Shown here one piece after another: positions 11,225 to 23,314 of a stretch of DNA of 64,000 bases (its first letter is position 1; each line of letters begins with the position of its first letter). Made by a program: the position numbers and the translations under genes. Source of the DNA: Heligmosomoides polygyrus polygyrus (lineage: Eukaryota; Nematoda; Chromadorea; Rhabditida; Heligmosomidae); assembly GCA_947396885.1 (NCBI GenBank), contig OX377202.1, positions 17,670,001 to 17,734,000 on the forward strand. Reading direction: 5' to 3'. The notes beneath the pieces were generated by a model that worked only from the letters and a program-made list of their open reading frames with translations, had not been told where the DNA came from and ran no database searches.

Positions 11225-11345
11225 TTTCGGAATGAAAATGGAACTAACCGTGTCCCACATGTTCTCAAAAGAACAACAGGACGCCCATCAAAACGTTGGT
11301 CAGACTTCACCTTGATAACTGATATCGCTAAGCCAAAGATAGGAT
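11225..11345 (+). repeat. Small LINE tail fragment
   Basis: The plus strand reads VLKRTTGRPSKRWSDF, equivalent to the [15 protein letters not shown] segment of the LINE B C-terminus. It is an isolated fragment of roughly 40 codons. Confidence 0.5.
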
Positions 11346-11710
11346 GGTTTTCTTGTCCTGAGCGAGGGAGTCCTTCTGGGCTACTCTTGGGCGAAAGGAT
11401 GATTGGGAGGATCAGCAAGGCGACAGTGTACAAGTGGTACAGACGAATTTAAGTATCAAAGATCCGACCTCCGAAGGAGGCTTACTTAGTTTTACGTTTC
11501 TGAAACATTTCTGTTTTTTTTTTGTTTCCTTTTCTTTTCTCTATTTTCTTCCCGGTGTTGTTTTTCTTCCGATTTTCCATTTCTTTCCGATCTCGTGCAG
11601 TTTATTCTACCGCAACGAATCTGCTTAACGTAGTCTTCCAGAGCACTCTCATAACATGTTCATGTTTCCAGTGTGTGCATACGAAGTCTTCTAAAGCTTG
11701 CCGGAAGTAG

Positions 11711-11875
11711 ATGCCCAGAGGTTATATGAGGGTCAACACAACTGTTGTCGAAGGCTTCGAGGAGCGGGTCAACTACCACATCGTGAACACCACACTCGGA
11801 GTCGCATGTGCAGTCATCAATCTTATTCTACTAGGAATATTCCTTGGTTATCGCCCTTTCCGGACACGATACGTG
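11711..11875 (+). CDS. Receptor exon 1 (N-terminus, TM1)
   Basis: Encodes an N-terminus with Asn-glycosylation sites (VNTTVV, VNTTLG) and TM1. The donor GTCAGT after ...TRYV leaves phase 0, so exon 2 continues [10 protein letters not shown]. The other GT (GTGGTC) three bases upstream is weaker. Confidence 0.75.
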
Positions 11876-14800
11876 GTCAGTCTGTGGTGAAATTTGTAGG
11901 AAAAATTCCCCTCTTGAAAAAATCGAGAAATCTGAGAATTCTTCAACTTTGTTCCTTGCGAAAACGATGACTCTTGCACTACCAAACAATCCTAAAATTG
12001 AGGTTGGAAATAAGAATGCACGGCGCATCCCATTCTGACTGATTAGCGACAGTATCTGCTATTACCGTTTTTCTTAAGGAGAGCTACTAACCTTAATTCT
12101 GTTGCAGCTCTTGATCCAACTATGCATCGGTGATCTGATCTATTCGATGGCGGTAATACTAGGCGGACTGCATCGCATTCGCCTGTACACTGCGGCGTAC
12201 AGTACGCTCACACTTCCAGTTAGGACCACAAAGGATTGCGCTCTAGAAACCTGGTTGCAGCTGAAGGTCATAGGTGAGTTTTGTCAGAATTTAGTTGCAC
12301 TAGCATCACTCATGCCGCTAAAAAGCGGGATACTGTTTTAATGTAGACGATGGCTTTCAAAATTTTTAAAAAACTTCGAAGAATGTGACGTTTCAAATTT
12401 CTTATAATTTCTCTACAACCTTTCTAACTGAAATTTTTGCTGTCGTTACACTAATCGCGTAAGCTGCGTTCATAATCGATCCATCATTCAGCGCATGGAC
12501 TGAGGATCGGCGACATCGATTAGGTCGCGCTAAGATCGATATGAATTTTTTTAAAACTGCACGCCACACTGCTTTTTATTAGTAAAAAATGGCATGCAAA
12601 ACAAACGAGAAACCTCGTTCTTCACTGTCAAAATAGGGTATATGTCGCAAATACGTCCTGCAGAGATGCGAGAACGTGCAGATGTGTCGCGAAGATGCTC
12701 CACGAGCGTGCGGGAAAGTACCATTACTCCTAGCCTTGCCAGCCAATTAGGAACCGGCTTAGCCACGCAGGTAGGTCACATGATTGGCTGCTTTGACTAT
12801 GGTAGGAGCAAACAATGGCGCGTTCCCGCAACTCCCGCTGCATGTTCTCGCACCCCTGCAGTGCGTATTCGCGACATGTACCCAAAATATGATAGTTTAT
12901 AGGGTTTTAAGCTACAATATGAAATTGAAACATGGAATTTACTGCCGCGGCTTGGATTATAATTTTCTCTGAAGTGCTCTGAGGTTTCAGGCGACCTATT
13001 CATTCCGGTCACGATATTTTGGATGGGAGTCGAGCGATTTGTTGCTATCACGTTTCCATTGTTCTATCGAATGAACGTCGACGGAAAGCCATTGAAGTAG
13101 GTCTATGTTCTTTCCGCCCATTTTTGACAATTTTTGGCGAAAAATAAACACTCCGGCTCCGCCTTTAGTCACTAATCACTACTTCCGGTTTCAATGCTCC
13201 GTATTTGTCTTCCAGATGCATCGTGGTCCCACTGCTGAGCGTGATTTTCGTCGCCACCTCCCTGTCATACGCTCTGTTCACCGCCATCCACGACGTCCGT
13301 CGTACGCACTACCACTGCGGTCGGAAGGCGACCTTTGGCGAGGGATTCTCGACGTTCGTCTACATCTCGAACATCTTCTGCAACGTGCTGTCGACGCTGC
13401 TGAACCTAGCTGCATATGTCAAGGCTAGAACAATGACTAAGAATGTGTGAGTAAAGAGGCGACTTCTTTCCTTGAATTGCGCCGCGCATCGTACTTTTGT
13501 TTCACCTGCCTCTTTCAGACAACGCGCACAACGGCAAGCTGACATCATCCGATACTACCTGCTCATCTCAGTCTTGTCTACAGTACTGGTCTCGTTGCCG
13601 AATACGATAGCGCTCTTTCAGGTCTACGTGAAAACGGTATGTCTACACAGTTTTTAGTAATAATATCTAGGCCCTTGTACTTCTTCGCAACAAAGTTTTT
13701 CAATCAGTGCAAAATACTATGAAATTTTCTGATTTACGCCGATACTTTCATTCAACTTCGACCTGTTTCCCTATAATTGCATGATAACAGAGTAGAAATA
13801 GGGAGGCCTTACCATACCGATATGGCTGCAGAGAAAATTGCGCCTAATTTATAATAGGTAACCAGACGTTCAGCGGTCTAGCAGCCGCCAAAGGTCTGGT
13901 TGGGGGCTTTGCCCCCAAACCGCAAGAATAGAACAACCCCAATCTTCCTCCATTCTGCTTTAGCCTTCTTACTTTTACTAAGTAAAAAACCGGTTTTACT
14001 ATATAGATTACTGCAGCGGGATATAGTAGTGCGGAATATTCACTGTTCCTATGAAGCACATCCACCTCTATCGCAATTATGCGACTTATTCCCCGAAGTG
14101 CCCGTTCTCTACGTGGGGAGAAACAGATCATGACGGTCCCAATCCGAAGTGCTTAGTCTGCAGAAACATAATTAAAATTATTGGTCGACAAGTCGACACC
14201 ATTCACGGTCTGACGGCAATAATACTCCTCCGAACCGCACTGTCCCTCTCTCTACCTCTTTCCCCTCCCCCCCCTCCCCACAATAGACCATATTGAAGGA
14301 ATATACTGCCCCCTTACTCTAATCCCTCTCCCACCTCTAGTGACCCGTCTTCGCTGATCCCCTCTTCAATTGTCTTCTTCCTACTGGTCCTCTTTACTCA
14401 GAATCCCTATGCACGTCGGACGACGTCTTCCGCTCGTCTTCCGAATCCATACGCCCGTTGGACGACTCTTCAGCACGTATTCTGAATCCCGCACGGTGGA
14501 CGATATTGAGGGAAAATGCTGGTCCCCTTATCCCCCTGTAGTGGTTTCCCTTTGCTGTTGCCTTCTTCACTGATCCTGGTTGCGCTTACTTGGAATTCCT
14601 ACGCAGGTTGGACGACGTTTTCAGCTCCTCTTCTGAATCCCTTCGCTCCGCACTTGGTCCCCATTTATAACCTGACGCGTTCCAAATATATCTCAAATTT
14701 GGGTGATTAGGATATAGTTCGCCAGCAACCGCTCATGATTAAGCTCAAAGAAAGCCCGGCTGGCATACGCCGCACTGTCGCAGGCATCTCTTGGCTTCAG

Positions 14801-17800
14801 TTCTCCTACCCGTGAATGACAACTTGACCGACGGATTATGCGAATCATATATAGTAGGAATATCAGTAAAAGTGAAGCGATAATTTAGCAAATCTTCACG
14901 GGAGAACCTCACCTTCATTATAACATAAGATCCCGAAGAGTAGGAATTTGAAGGATGTAAAAAGATGAAAACCCATAGAGAAAGAATGCGTGAGAAAGTC
15001 GGATTACAGTTCCACTCTTGTTTTGCAAGGAAAAAATACTTTACCTTTGCATGGTTTCAACAACTATGTACATTGACATGTGCAATCAGTGCTCTCACTT
15101 ATATTTGTTTTTGATTGAGTTCGTTAGCATTTTATTCTAACACCAGACGTTCACCTTCTAATATATTCTAATTCTAATATATAGCGAACGCGCCTGCCTC
15201 TGTACGTCGGTGACACGTCTTGCAATCCCAAGCGGCCTTTGACCGACATCGGAGACACGTCTTCTGAACGCGGAAGCCCGTTGCCCCACAACACTGACAC
15301 ATCTTTTGAATCCGGACGCCACCCCCCCCCCCCCCCTCCCCACCCCACCTTACTGGTTCTCTCGAACAGGTCATCCTTTAGTGGTCCCCTCTTGCCCGCT
15401 TCAGCTGCTGGACCCCTTCTTTGTCCTTATTGGCAACCATCCTTAATTAACTCCTCCTTTCTTGTTCCCTTATTGGTAACCGTCTACTGAACACCATTAT
15501 TGGTTTCCCCATTCCCTTGGTCCCGTCTACTGACCCCATTTTAGAGATCCCGTATTACTGGTTCCCCGTCTCCGTGTCACCTCCAGCCCCCCTCCCCCTT
15601 CCAGGTCACTTTCACGAATTTCAAGAATTTCACTTTTCAAGATATTCCCCCCCCCCCCAAACTTGTCCTCCCACGCTCACGGCGTGACATCGGTGACATG
15701 CCTTCTGAACCCGGACATCGTTTAATCGACATCGTTGACTCGTCTTCTAAAGCCGGACGTCTTTTGAAGGACATCGCTGACATGTCTTCTGTACCTGCCC
15801 CCCCCCCCCCCTTCCCCCTTTGCGCGACTTCGGCGACAGCTCTTCCGAACCCGTTCGCCTGTTGCACGACGTCGGTGGCACCTCTTATGAACCCGGACGT
15901 CTGTTGAACGACGTCGGTGACACCTTTTCTGAATTCGGACGCCTGTAGAACGACGTCGGTGACATGCTTCTGATGGTGAGTACGAAAGCCCTTTGCGCGA
16001 CATCGGTGACACGCCTTCTGACCCTCTCGACCTGACATGGGTGACACATGGTCTGAACCCGGACGCCTGTTACTCGACGTCTAGGATAGGAAAGGCCAGA
16101 CGGATAGGCAGACGGACGGACAACCGCTTACTCTTTTATATATAGTAGGATTGTAGTTTCACATGTGGTTATGGTCCACGTTATGAATAAGTTTCTAAAA
16201 TAAATAAATGTATCGCTAATCTTCTGAGCGCATAAAAATGGCGTATAGCTGTTCTGAAAAGCCATCATTGTGCAGATGCACCTATGACTGGAATTGGGAT
16301 AAATACTGTAGATCCGTTCCGTAGAATGGATCAAGTACTCTACTTCAAATGTGCGTGGTAACGCAGTTCTAGGAAGCGCCGGCAACCACATGCTCCTCTG
16401 GGCAAGGTTCTGGTCCACATACGGTTATCGAGCCTCCTATCCCTTCGAAATCGGTGAAATCCCTATAAACTTGTCTCAGAAGGATAAATGACTGATTTTT
16501 CATCGGCTGACCTTCCCTAGTGGTGGTACAGACGCATTCAGCATACCTATAATAAATAGATCTGGAGAGACTGGTGCATCCCAAGAAGCTACTTATTTAT
16601 GCCGTCCTTTAATCCTTCCTTTTGTTCTGCTTTCTTACTCAACTCTACAAAACATCAGTCACCTGTATCACTTGTATCACCTGTCGTCCCGTTAATCATC
16701 GACTTCATCGAGCGGGCCCCAGCAGCGTCTCCATTCGTCCCTGTCGCGTGCCAGAGTGCTCCAATCGATCCTCCTCGTTCGAGGGACACGAAGAGCGTCA
16801 TATCGGTCGTTCAGGGCTTTCACGAAGAAGTCCGACCAACGCGCTGATGGGCGTCCTGGTGTTCTCTTGACAACCCGCTGAATGCAGTCGGTAACGGCTC
16901 TCGTCCAGCTGGTGTCTGCGAAGCGCATTACGTGGCCGGGTCCATGTCTCTGATCTTCGAACGTCGGCAAAGCTCGGAACTCCGGGAGCAGGAAGAACGG
17001 TAGAGTCGAATAGATGGGCACGGAGTCGGACGTTCTTCGTCTTCTTCGCGACTTCTTCGACGCTCTTGAAAGCTCCCCAAGCCGTTCGTTTCCTCCTGCT
17101 CAGCTCTGGCGCTAGGTCGTTGGCCATATTGACTTCGGAGATGTTCGTTCCGTTGAGCGAGAATGGGGCATCAGAAACTTGTCTGTTCCTCATGAACATC
17201 GTCTTCGTAAAATTCAGCTGTAGTCCAGCGTTCTCACACACACACAATCGAAGTCGGCCAGCATTCGCTCCGCCTGGTTGATGCTCGGTATTTTGAGGAC
17301 GATGTCGTCAGCGAAGCTAGATGGTGCAGCTGCCGGCCGTCGACCTTCACTCCCATGTTCTAGTTCACGCATGACTTTTTCAAGGGTGGCGCTGAAGAGC
17401 TTCGGGGATATGGTATCCCCTTGCCGAACCCCTCTCTTCACGTCGATGACAACGTCGTTGTAGAATGGAGAGATCTTGGTCGTGAATCCACTGTGCAGCT
17501 CTCGAAGGACTCTGAGGTACTGAATAGCTACACACTGAGTGAGCAGGGCGTCGATGACCGCTTCAGTTTCGACAGAGTAGAATGCCTTCTTCAGGTCGAT
17601 GAACGTAAGGCACAGCGGCAGCTTGTACTCTCGCGACACTTCGATGAGCTTCGTAATGGTGTGTATGTGGTCGATCGTGCTGAATCCTCTCCGAAATCCT
17701 GCTTGTTCGCATGGCTGTCCTTCGTCCAGCGTTCTGCTAATCCTATTCAGGATAACTCGAGTGAACAGCTTGTAGACTACGGACAGCAGGCAGATCGGGC

Positions 17801-20800
17801 GATAGTTGCCAATGTCGTGCACGTCTCCCTTCTTGTACAGCAAGACGGTCTTTCTGGTCTTCCACTGAGATGGAACCTTGCACTCCGACAAGTAGCGTGT
17901 GAAGAGCCGCGCCAGGGTGTTGCTCTACAAAACATCAGTCACCAAAATCAAAATTTCTCGTCCCTCCCTTGAAGATAAATTCGTCTGTCAATATCGTCAT
18001 TTTCAGGTCAGTGATGCGATTTCGAAGCCGGCCGTTTGGATGCAGACGATCAACTCCGGCATTCACCTCTTCGTCTATTTGGCGTTGAATCGTGAATTCC
18101 GTAAACGAACGCTGTATCTAGCCCGTTTGGGAGCAAACGAGCCCCAAACAACAAGTGAGTATAATATCCTGCAGTCTTTTTTGTTTAAGTTACCTCATAG
18201 TGAAAAAAAGTGAATTTTCTGACATTCTTATCGCATTTGCCTTGATATAGTGAAACTTGAAAAAATCTTCAAAAGACTGTTTTCTTTCGTGTGGGACTGA
18301 ACACCTTTAAAATCAAATCAGACATTTTTAATTCAAATTGGACTCTTTCCAAATCAAATTGGACACCTTTCGAATCGAACTGGACTCTTTTTCAGGCCAG
18401 TCTAAACCTCTGAAACCAAAGAAAAGAAATTCTTACAAACCGAAGCGAACTTCTTACAGTTTAAACTACAAACCCTCTAAGATAATTAGAACAATTTTTC
18501 GTTCAAGAAAAATAGGATGTAATTTTCTTAGATTTTTTAAAGTTCAGCCGCTCGAAAGTAAGATTTTTAGGATCTATCCTAGTCCGGGGGGGGCCACATA
18601 AATAAAAAGTATTATATGTAACGAATCCATTTCAGACTTACCGAGCGGCTCCTACAGAACAACATCTAAACCTAAACAAGAAAAGTCGCGAAGAAAAAAA
18701 CGAAAAAACACATTTGTTGCGGTTGTAAGCCGGCAAAGTTGTGTGCCCTCCTTACCATGTTAGATCCTGGTTATAACATGGCAGGCGGCGGTCAGCACGC
18801 GGCATGCGGCTTCATGCGCCCTCCTCACCATGGTAGACCCTGGTTATAACATGTCAGCCGGCGGTCAGCACGCGGCATGCCTCCATTCCGTCGCTCTTCG
18901 CCCGCCGAGATGGTTGTAAGCCGGGGCGATTTATTATTTTTATGTTTGATCGTTCGATTTTTAGTCCCGTTTAGGTTTCATTTCGTTCTCTAGGAGCCGC
19001 TGGGTAAGTTTCAATTTATTTTGTTACCTATTTTTTAGTTATGTGGCCCCCCCCAGACTAGGATAGATCCGATTTTTATATACTTCTGCTTTAATAAAGC
19101 GAATAGAATTCTGTTTTAAAGCACAACAAAGCAGCAATCATTTAATGCATTAAAAGACTAGATCACGCCATGCAGTCGAAAAACTTACTGCGATTTTTAT
19201 TTGACTGATACTGGAGCACCAAAGTGAGAGCATGTATTCATTACAATTGTATTTCTTATTTCTTTACAGGTGTAAGTACCATGCAAACAGAAACTTTATT
19301 GTCATTCGAATAAAAATCGCCTCGTCTTGGCTAACGGCATGGCACAATCTCTGTTTGAAAACTAAAAATGGCGTGTTTCGCTACTGTTTAAAACAAGGTG
19401 CAAACCACTAGTTCTTTTCAAGAAATAGGAATTGTATAAAATTTTAAACCATGATTTCAATTACCGGGCAGGTGAATTGAGACTTCGGAGATATCATACT
19501 GATAATTTTTCTCAAACAAAAAATCATTCTGACTCTTTTGAAGAGTCTCCTGTTTAACGTAGAAGAATCCCATTTTGATTTGGAAGAGTTCGCTTTAGTT
19601 TCAAATGATATAGGCTGGATTAGAAGAACGGCATAAATCACATCCATCATTCGTCCTTGAGCGCGTGGAGCAGAGGAGGCGCCGGCTGTCGCCTGCACCC
19701 GATACCAGGCTCCTGGTTCGGATTTCCCGTCCAGGCCAACCAAGCCTTCCATCCCTCCGGGGTCGGTGGATTGGTACCAGACTTGTCTGGAAAGGATAAA
19801 GCGCTTACTTGTTCATCAGCCACCGCAAGTCATTGTATGGCCAAATACGCATTCAACTCTCCTCCTCGACATCCCGTAGAAGTAGAATGCGTGGCGCATC
19901 CCAAAGGGGATTGAATAACGCCGTCCTTTATCCTTATCCTTTATCCATTCGTCCTTATCGTTCATGGTCAAATTGTTCCGGCAGACGTTAGTAACGTCTC
20001 TAGTCACATACCCTCAATTCGTCCCAGAGTGACGCACATGGCCTCATCTCGAAGGACGCATTCACCAACGCGTAGATGTATGTCCTTGGGTTCTTTTAGC
20101 CTTCATTTGGTTACGGTTCTAATCCAGTCGGTATAATCGAAACGCATTACATGACCGGCCCATCTAGTTTTCGAAGACTTAGCCCAGGTGGCAGTGGTTG
20201 AAAACCTATGCCATTAATTTGTTTTTACGAAACGGTTGTTTTTAACGAAAATAATTGCTTGCACTTCAGAGGCCCTGTCACAAACAGCTGAAGGCGCGGA
20301 TCCGCTTCTGAAGAAGGACAAGCTCGCGGCTGTTCAGCGGGTTCGACAGTCCTGTTGATCTCAAACCGCATGGCTTGGACTTATGTAGCAGAATGTTTGA
20401 CCGTCAACTCTGCATGTTCAACTTAAATTAACTGATTTTGCGCCGTTGGTGGCGAGAATTGTACCACGGGTCGTAGACGGTGGCGCACGCTCTGCGAAAT
20501 CTCCTTCATATGTGCATGTCGTCTTGATTTCGTCCTCTGCGTAATGTATTTTACTGTTGTAACAGTATAGTATTTTTTAGCAGGTTGTACTGTGGAAAAA
20601 ATTCATGAATTCAAAAAGTGGTTGGGTCTCAATGCTCTCCGGAGTGCTGCCTGTGTTTGGGCTCGTGCAGAGAATAAAACGTATTTATTTAGTTGGTTCT
20701 TGAGTGCGTACTGAAGCTAGAGCACACCGGCTGAAAACAAAACAATCCAAACATAGCAGAATTTTGTCAACTGCGCAGCATATGAAGTGGATGGTCTCCA

Positions 20801-23233
20801 CATCACATCGGTGGATTTCATTAGAGATCTTGGTTTCACATACAGCAGCAAACTAGATTTTTCCGAACATGTCAAAAACCGTTACAGGATAGCGCTTCTG
20901 CGTACATTCCACATATTTAAAGCCCTCTCTACAAAGAACAATGCTCTTTTAGTATGAATACTCAAGTGATGTAGCTGACGAACCAAGATTAGTACAGATC
21001 CTTTATTCCGGCTAACGTTTCGGCGTAACCGCCTTCTTCAGAGCCTGGAAGAGTCAAGTTGAGTTTGAAAAACCATCCGTCCAAGGGCCATTTCAAACCA
21101 CAGCGGTGAATCAGAAGTTGGTAGGAGAGGGAGACGAAACACGAGGAGGTAACACAAACNNNNNNNNNNNNNNNNNNNNNNNNNNNNNNNNNNNNNNNNN
21201 NNNNNNNNNNNNNNNNNNNNNNNNNNNNNNNNNNNNNNNNNNNNNNNNNNNNNNNNNNNNNNNNNNNNNNNNNNNNNNNNNNNNNNNNNNNNNNNNNNNN
21301 NNNNNNNNNNNNNNNNNNNNNNNNNNNNNNNNNNNNNNNNNNNNNNNNNNNNNNNNNNNTCACCTAACGGACCGGCGATATCGCACCTACGATGCATGCC
21401 CAAATGCTCTTTAACGCGCTCCCCAAGGGGTCTACCCGGCGAGTACATTGGCGAGACGGGTAGACCCCTTGGGGAGCGCGTTAAAGAGCATTTGGGCATG
21501 CATCGTAGGTGCGATATCGCCGGTCCGTTAGGTGAGCACAGGCTACGATGTCACAATGGCGCGGGCATTGACGTGGTAGGTGAGCAGAGGCTACGATGTC
21601 ACAATGGCGCGGGCATTGACGTGGCAGCGACGATATTGGCACGCGAGTTCGAGATCTCGGCGCGCAAAACACTAGAAGCGCTGTGGATTGCCGCTAGGAA
21701 CCCCACGATCAACAGGAAGGAGGAACGCGTAGCGGTGATACAGGAGCTGGCTCCGTACGTTGACCTTTGCGGTCTCGAACCGGAGGATAGTCTGCCAGAG
21801 ACTCGCTAGGAGGGTGAACCGAAGGTGCCCTCATCTCCTCATGTGTCGCCTTAAAAGGGGTACCGTTCGCCCATCTGCACTGGACTGTTTGTGTTACCTC
21901 CTCGTGTTTCGTCTCCCTCTCCTACCAACTTCTGATTCACCGCTGTGGTTTGAAATGGCCCTTGGACGGATGGTTTTTCAAACTCAACTTGACTCTTCCA
22001 GGCTCTGAAGAAGGCGGTTACGCCGAAACGTTAGCCGGAATAAAGGATCTGTACTAATCTTGGTTCGTCAGCTACATCACTTGAGTATTCATACTGATCA
22101 ATATCATGCCAAGATTCAATGACAGTCGAACATGGAATGCTCTTTTAATAAGGGCTTACAAGACTTATATACGCCCATTAGTTGAAACGAGCACTACAGT
22201 ATTCCCTGGTATGTAGGATAAAAGATATCCCTAGAATTGAAAATATTCAATATAATTTTACTAGGAAATTATTTATTTGCATGGGAGGCTTCTTATACTC
22301 CAACATCCCCCATCGCAGTGTTCAGAAATAGACATTTGGATCTTCCATCCCTCGTATCACGACGAAAGGTATTTGATGTTTGTCTCGTTCACAAAATTCT
22401 GCACTAACCTAGTGTGGCTGTGATTATGAAATTATATAATTTGATGCCTTCCCGAACTAGAGGTGGTATACCGAAAATAGCATTGCCGTTTCCGAGATCA
22501 GCTGTACGTGCTTCCTTCTTTGCGCATACAGCAGGTAGCGTATACTTAAGGATCACGAAAAACTTGTCAAATGCTCACTCTATTCCCCAGTTTAAGCGGT
22601 ATGCATCGAAGATTTTACTCAAGTTTGACGGACTCTAGTCATGGAGACCGACCACACACAGTTCTTGTTTGATTGTACCATTTTTCTGATGTTTATTGTT
22701 TGAATTTTTCTAGTGACTTACTTCTATTCATCTTGCGTCTGCCTTTTGCGACGTAATAAACATTAACATTAACAGTAAATTACTAGAAACGGCTCTTCAC
22801 CACGTTGGTGCATCAGAGCCCATAAATACGACGTAACTTTGCTATGGCTTAAGTTTGAGCTTTTTTGATGAATTTGTAAACGTATGCTTCAGCATCCCAA
22901 TCATGATAGTGTGTGTAGTTCAAAAACATTGTATTCAAGGCGTTCTGGAACGGGAACTGAGTAGACTGCACCTGAACTGCTGGGTAGACTCACATTCAAT
23001 ATGGAACTGATAGTCTTATGGTGTCGATTTCTCGCTGTCTAGTTCGACGTACGAACTTCAGAAAGTAGGCAAGGATTTAAACCCAGTGAATCTTAACAAG
23101 GTCAAACCACTCTTCGCTAAATATTACAAAAGATCAGCAAGGCCATTAACTTAATAACATATAACAAATATCCTATATAACATAATATCCTATAATATCC
23201 TATATAACATATAACATCCATCCTTGTGGATGT

Positions 23234-23314
<81 letters not shown>

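Larger units (their letters stand above)
20940..22147 (+). mobile_element. Penelope-like element (PLE) fragment with 638-bp palindromic arms
   Basis: The target duplication AATGCTCTTTTA lies at 20940-20951 and 22136-22147, interrupting LINE D. Outer arms 20952-21159 and 21887-22094 are exact inverted copies (208 bp each); inner arms 21360-21438 and 21457-21535 likewise (79 bp) around an 18-nt loop. The right arm encodes a GIY-YIG endonuclease, the C-terminal domain of Penelope-like retroelements. No reverse transcriptase is present, so this is a 5'-truncated copy with an inverted second copy. The 42 bp after the right arm (22095-22135) belong to the element. Confidence 0.8.

Noticed and set aside
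15637..16047. 136-residue minus ORF with 14-residue repeats
   Set aside because: Artefact of a 42-43-bp minisatellite; all strands and frames show similar low-complexity ORFs.
21439..21809. A homing endonuclease or group I intron
   Set aside because: GIY-YIG alone could suggest this, but the 12-bp target duplication, inverted arms and sequence style fit a Penelope-like element in a nuclear genome.
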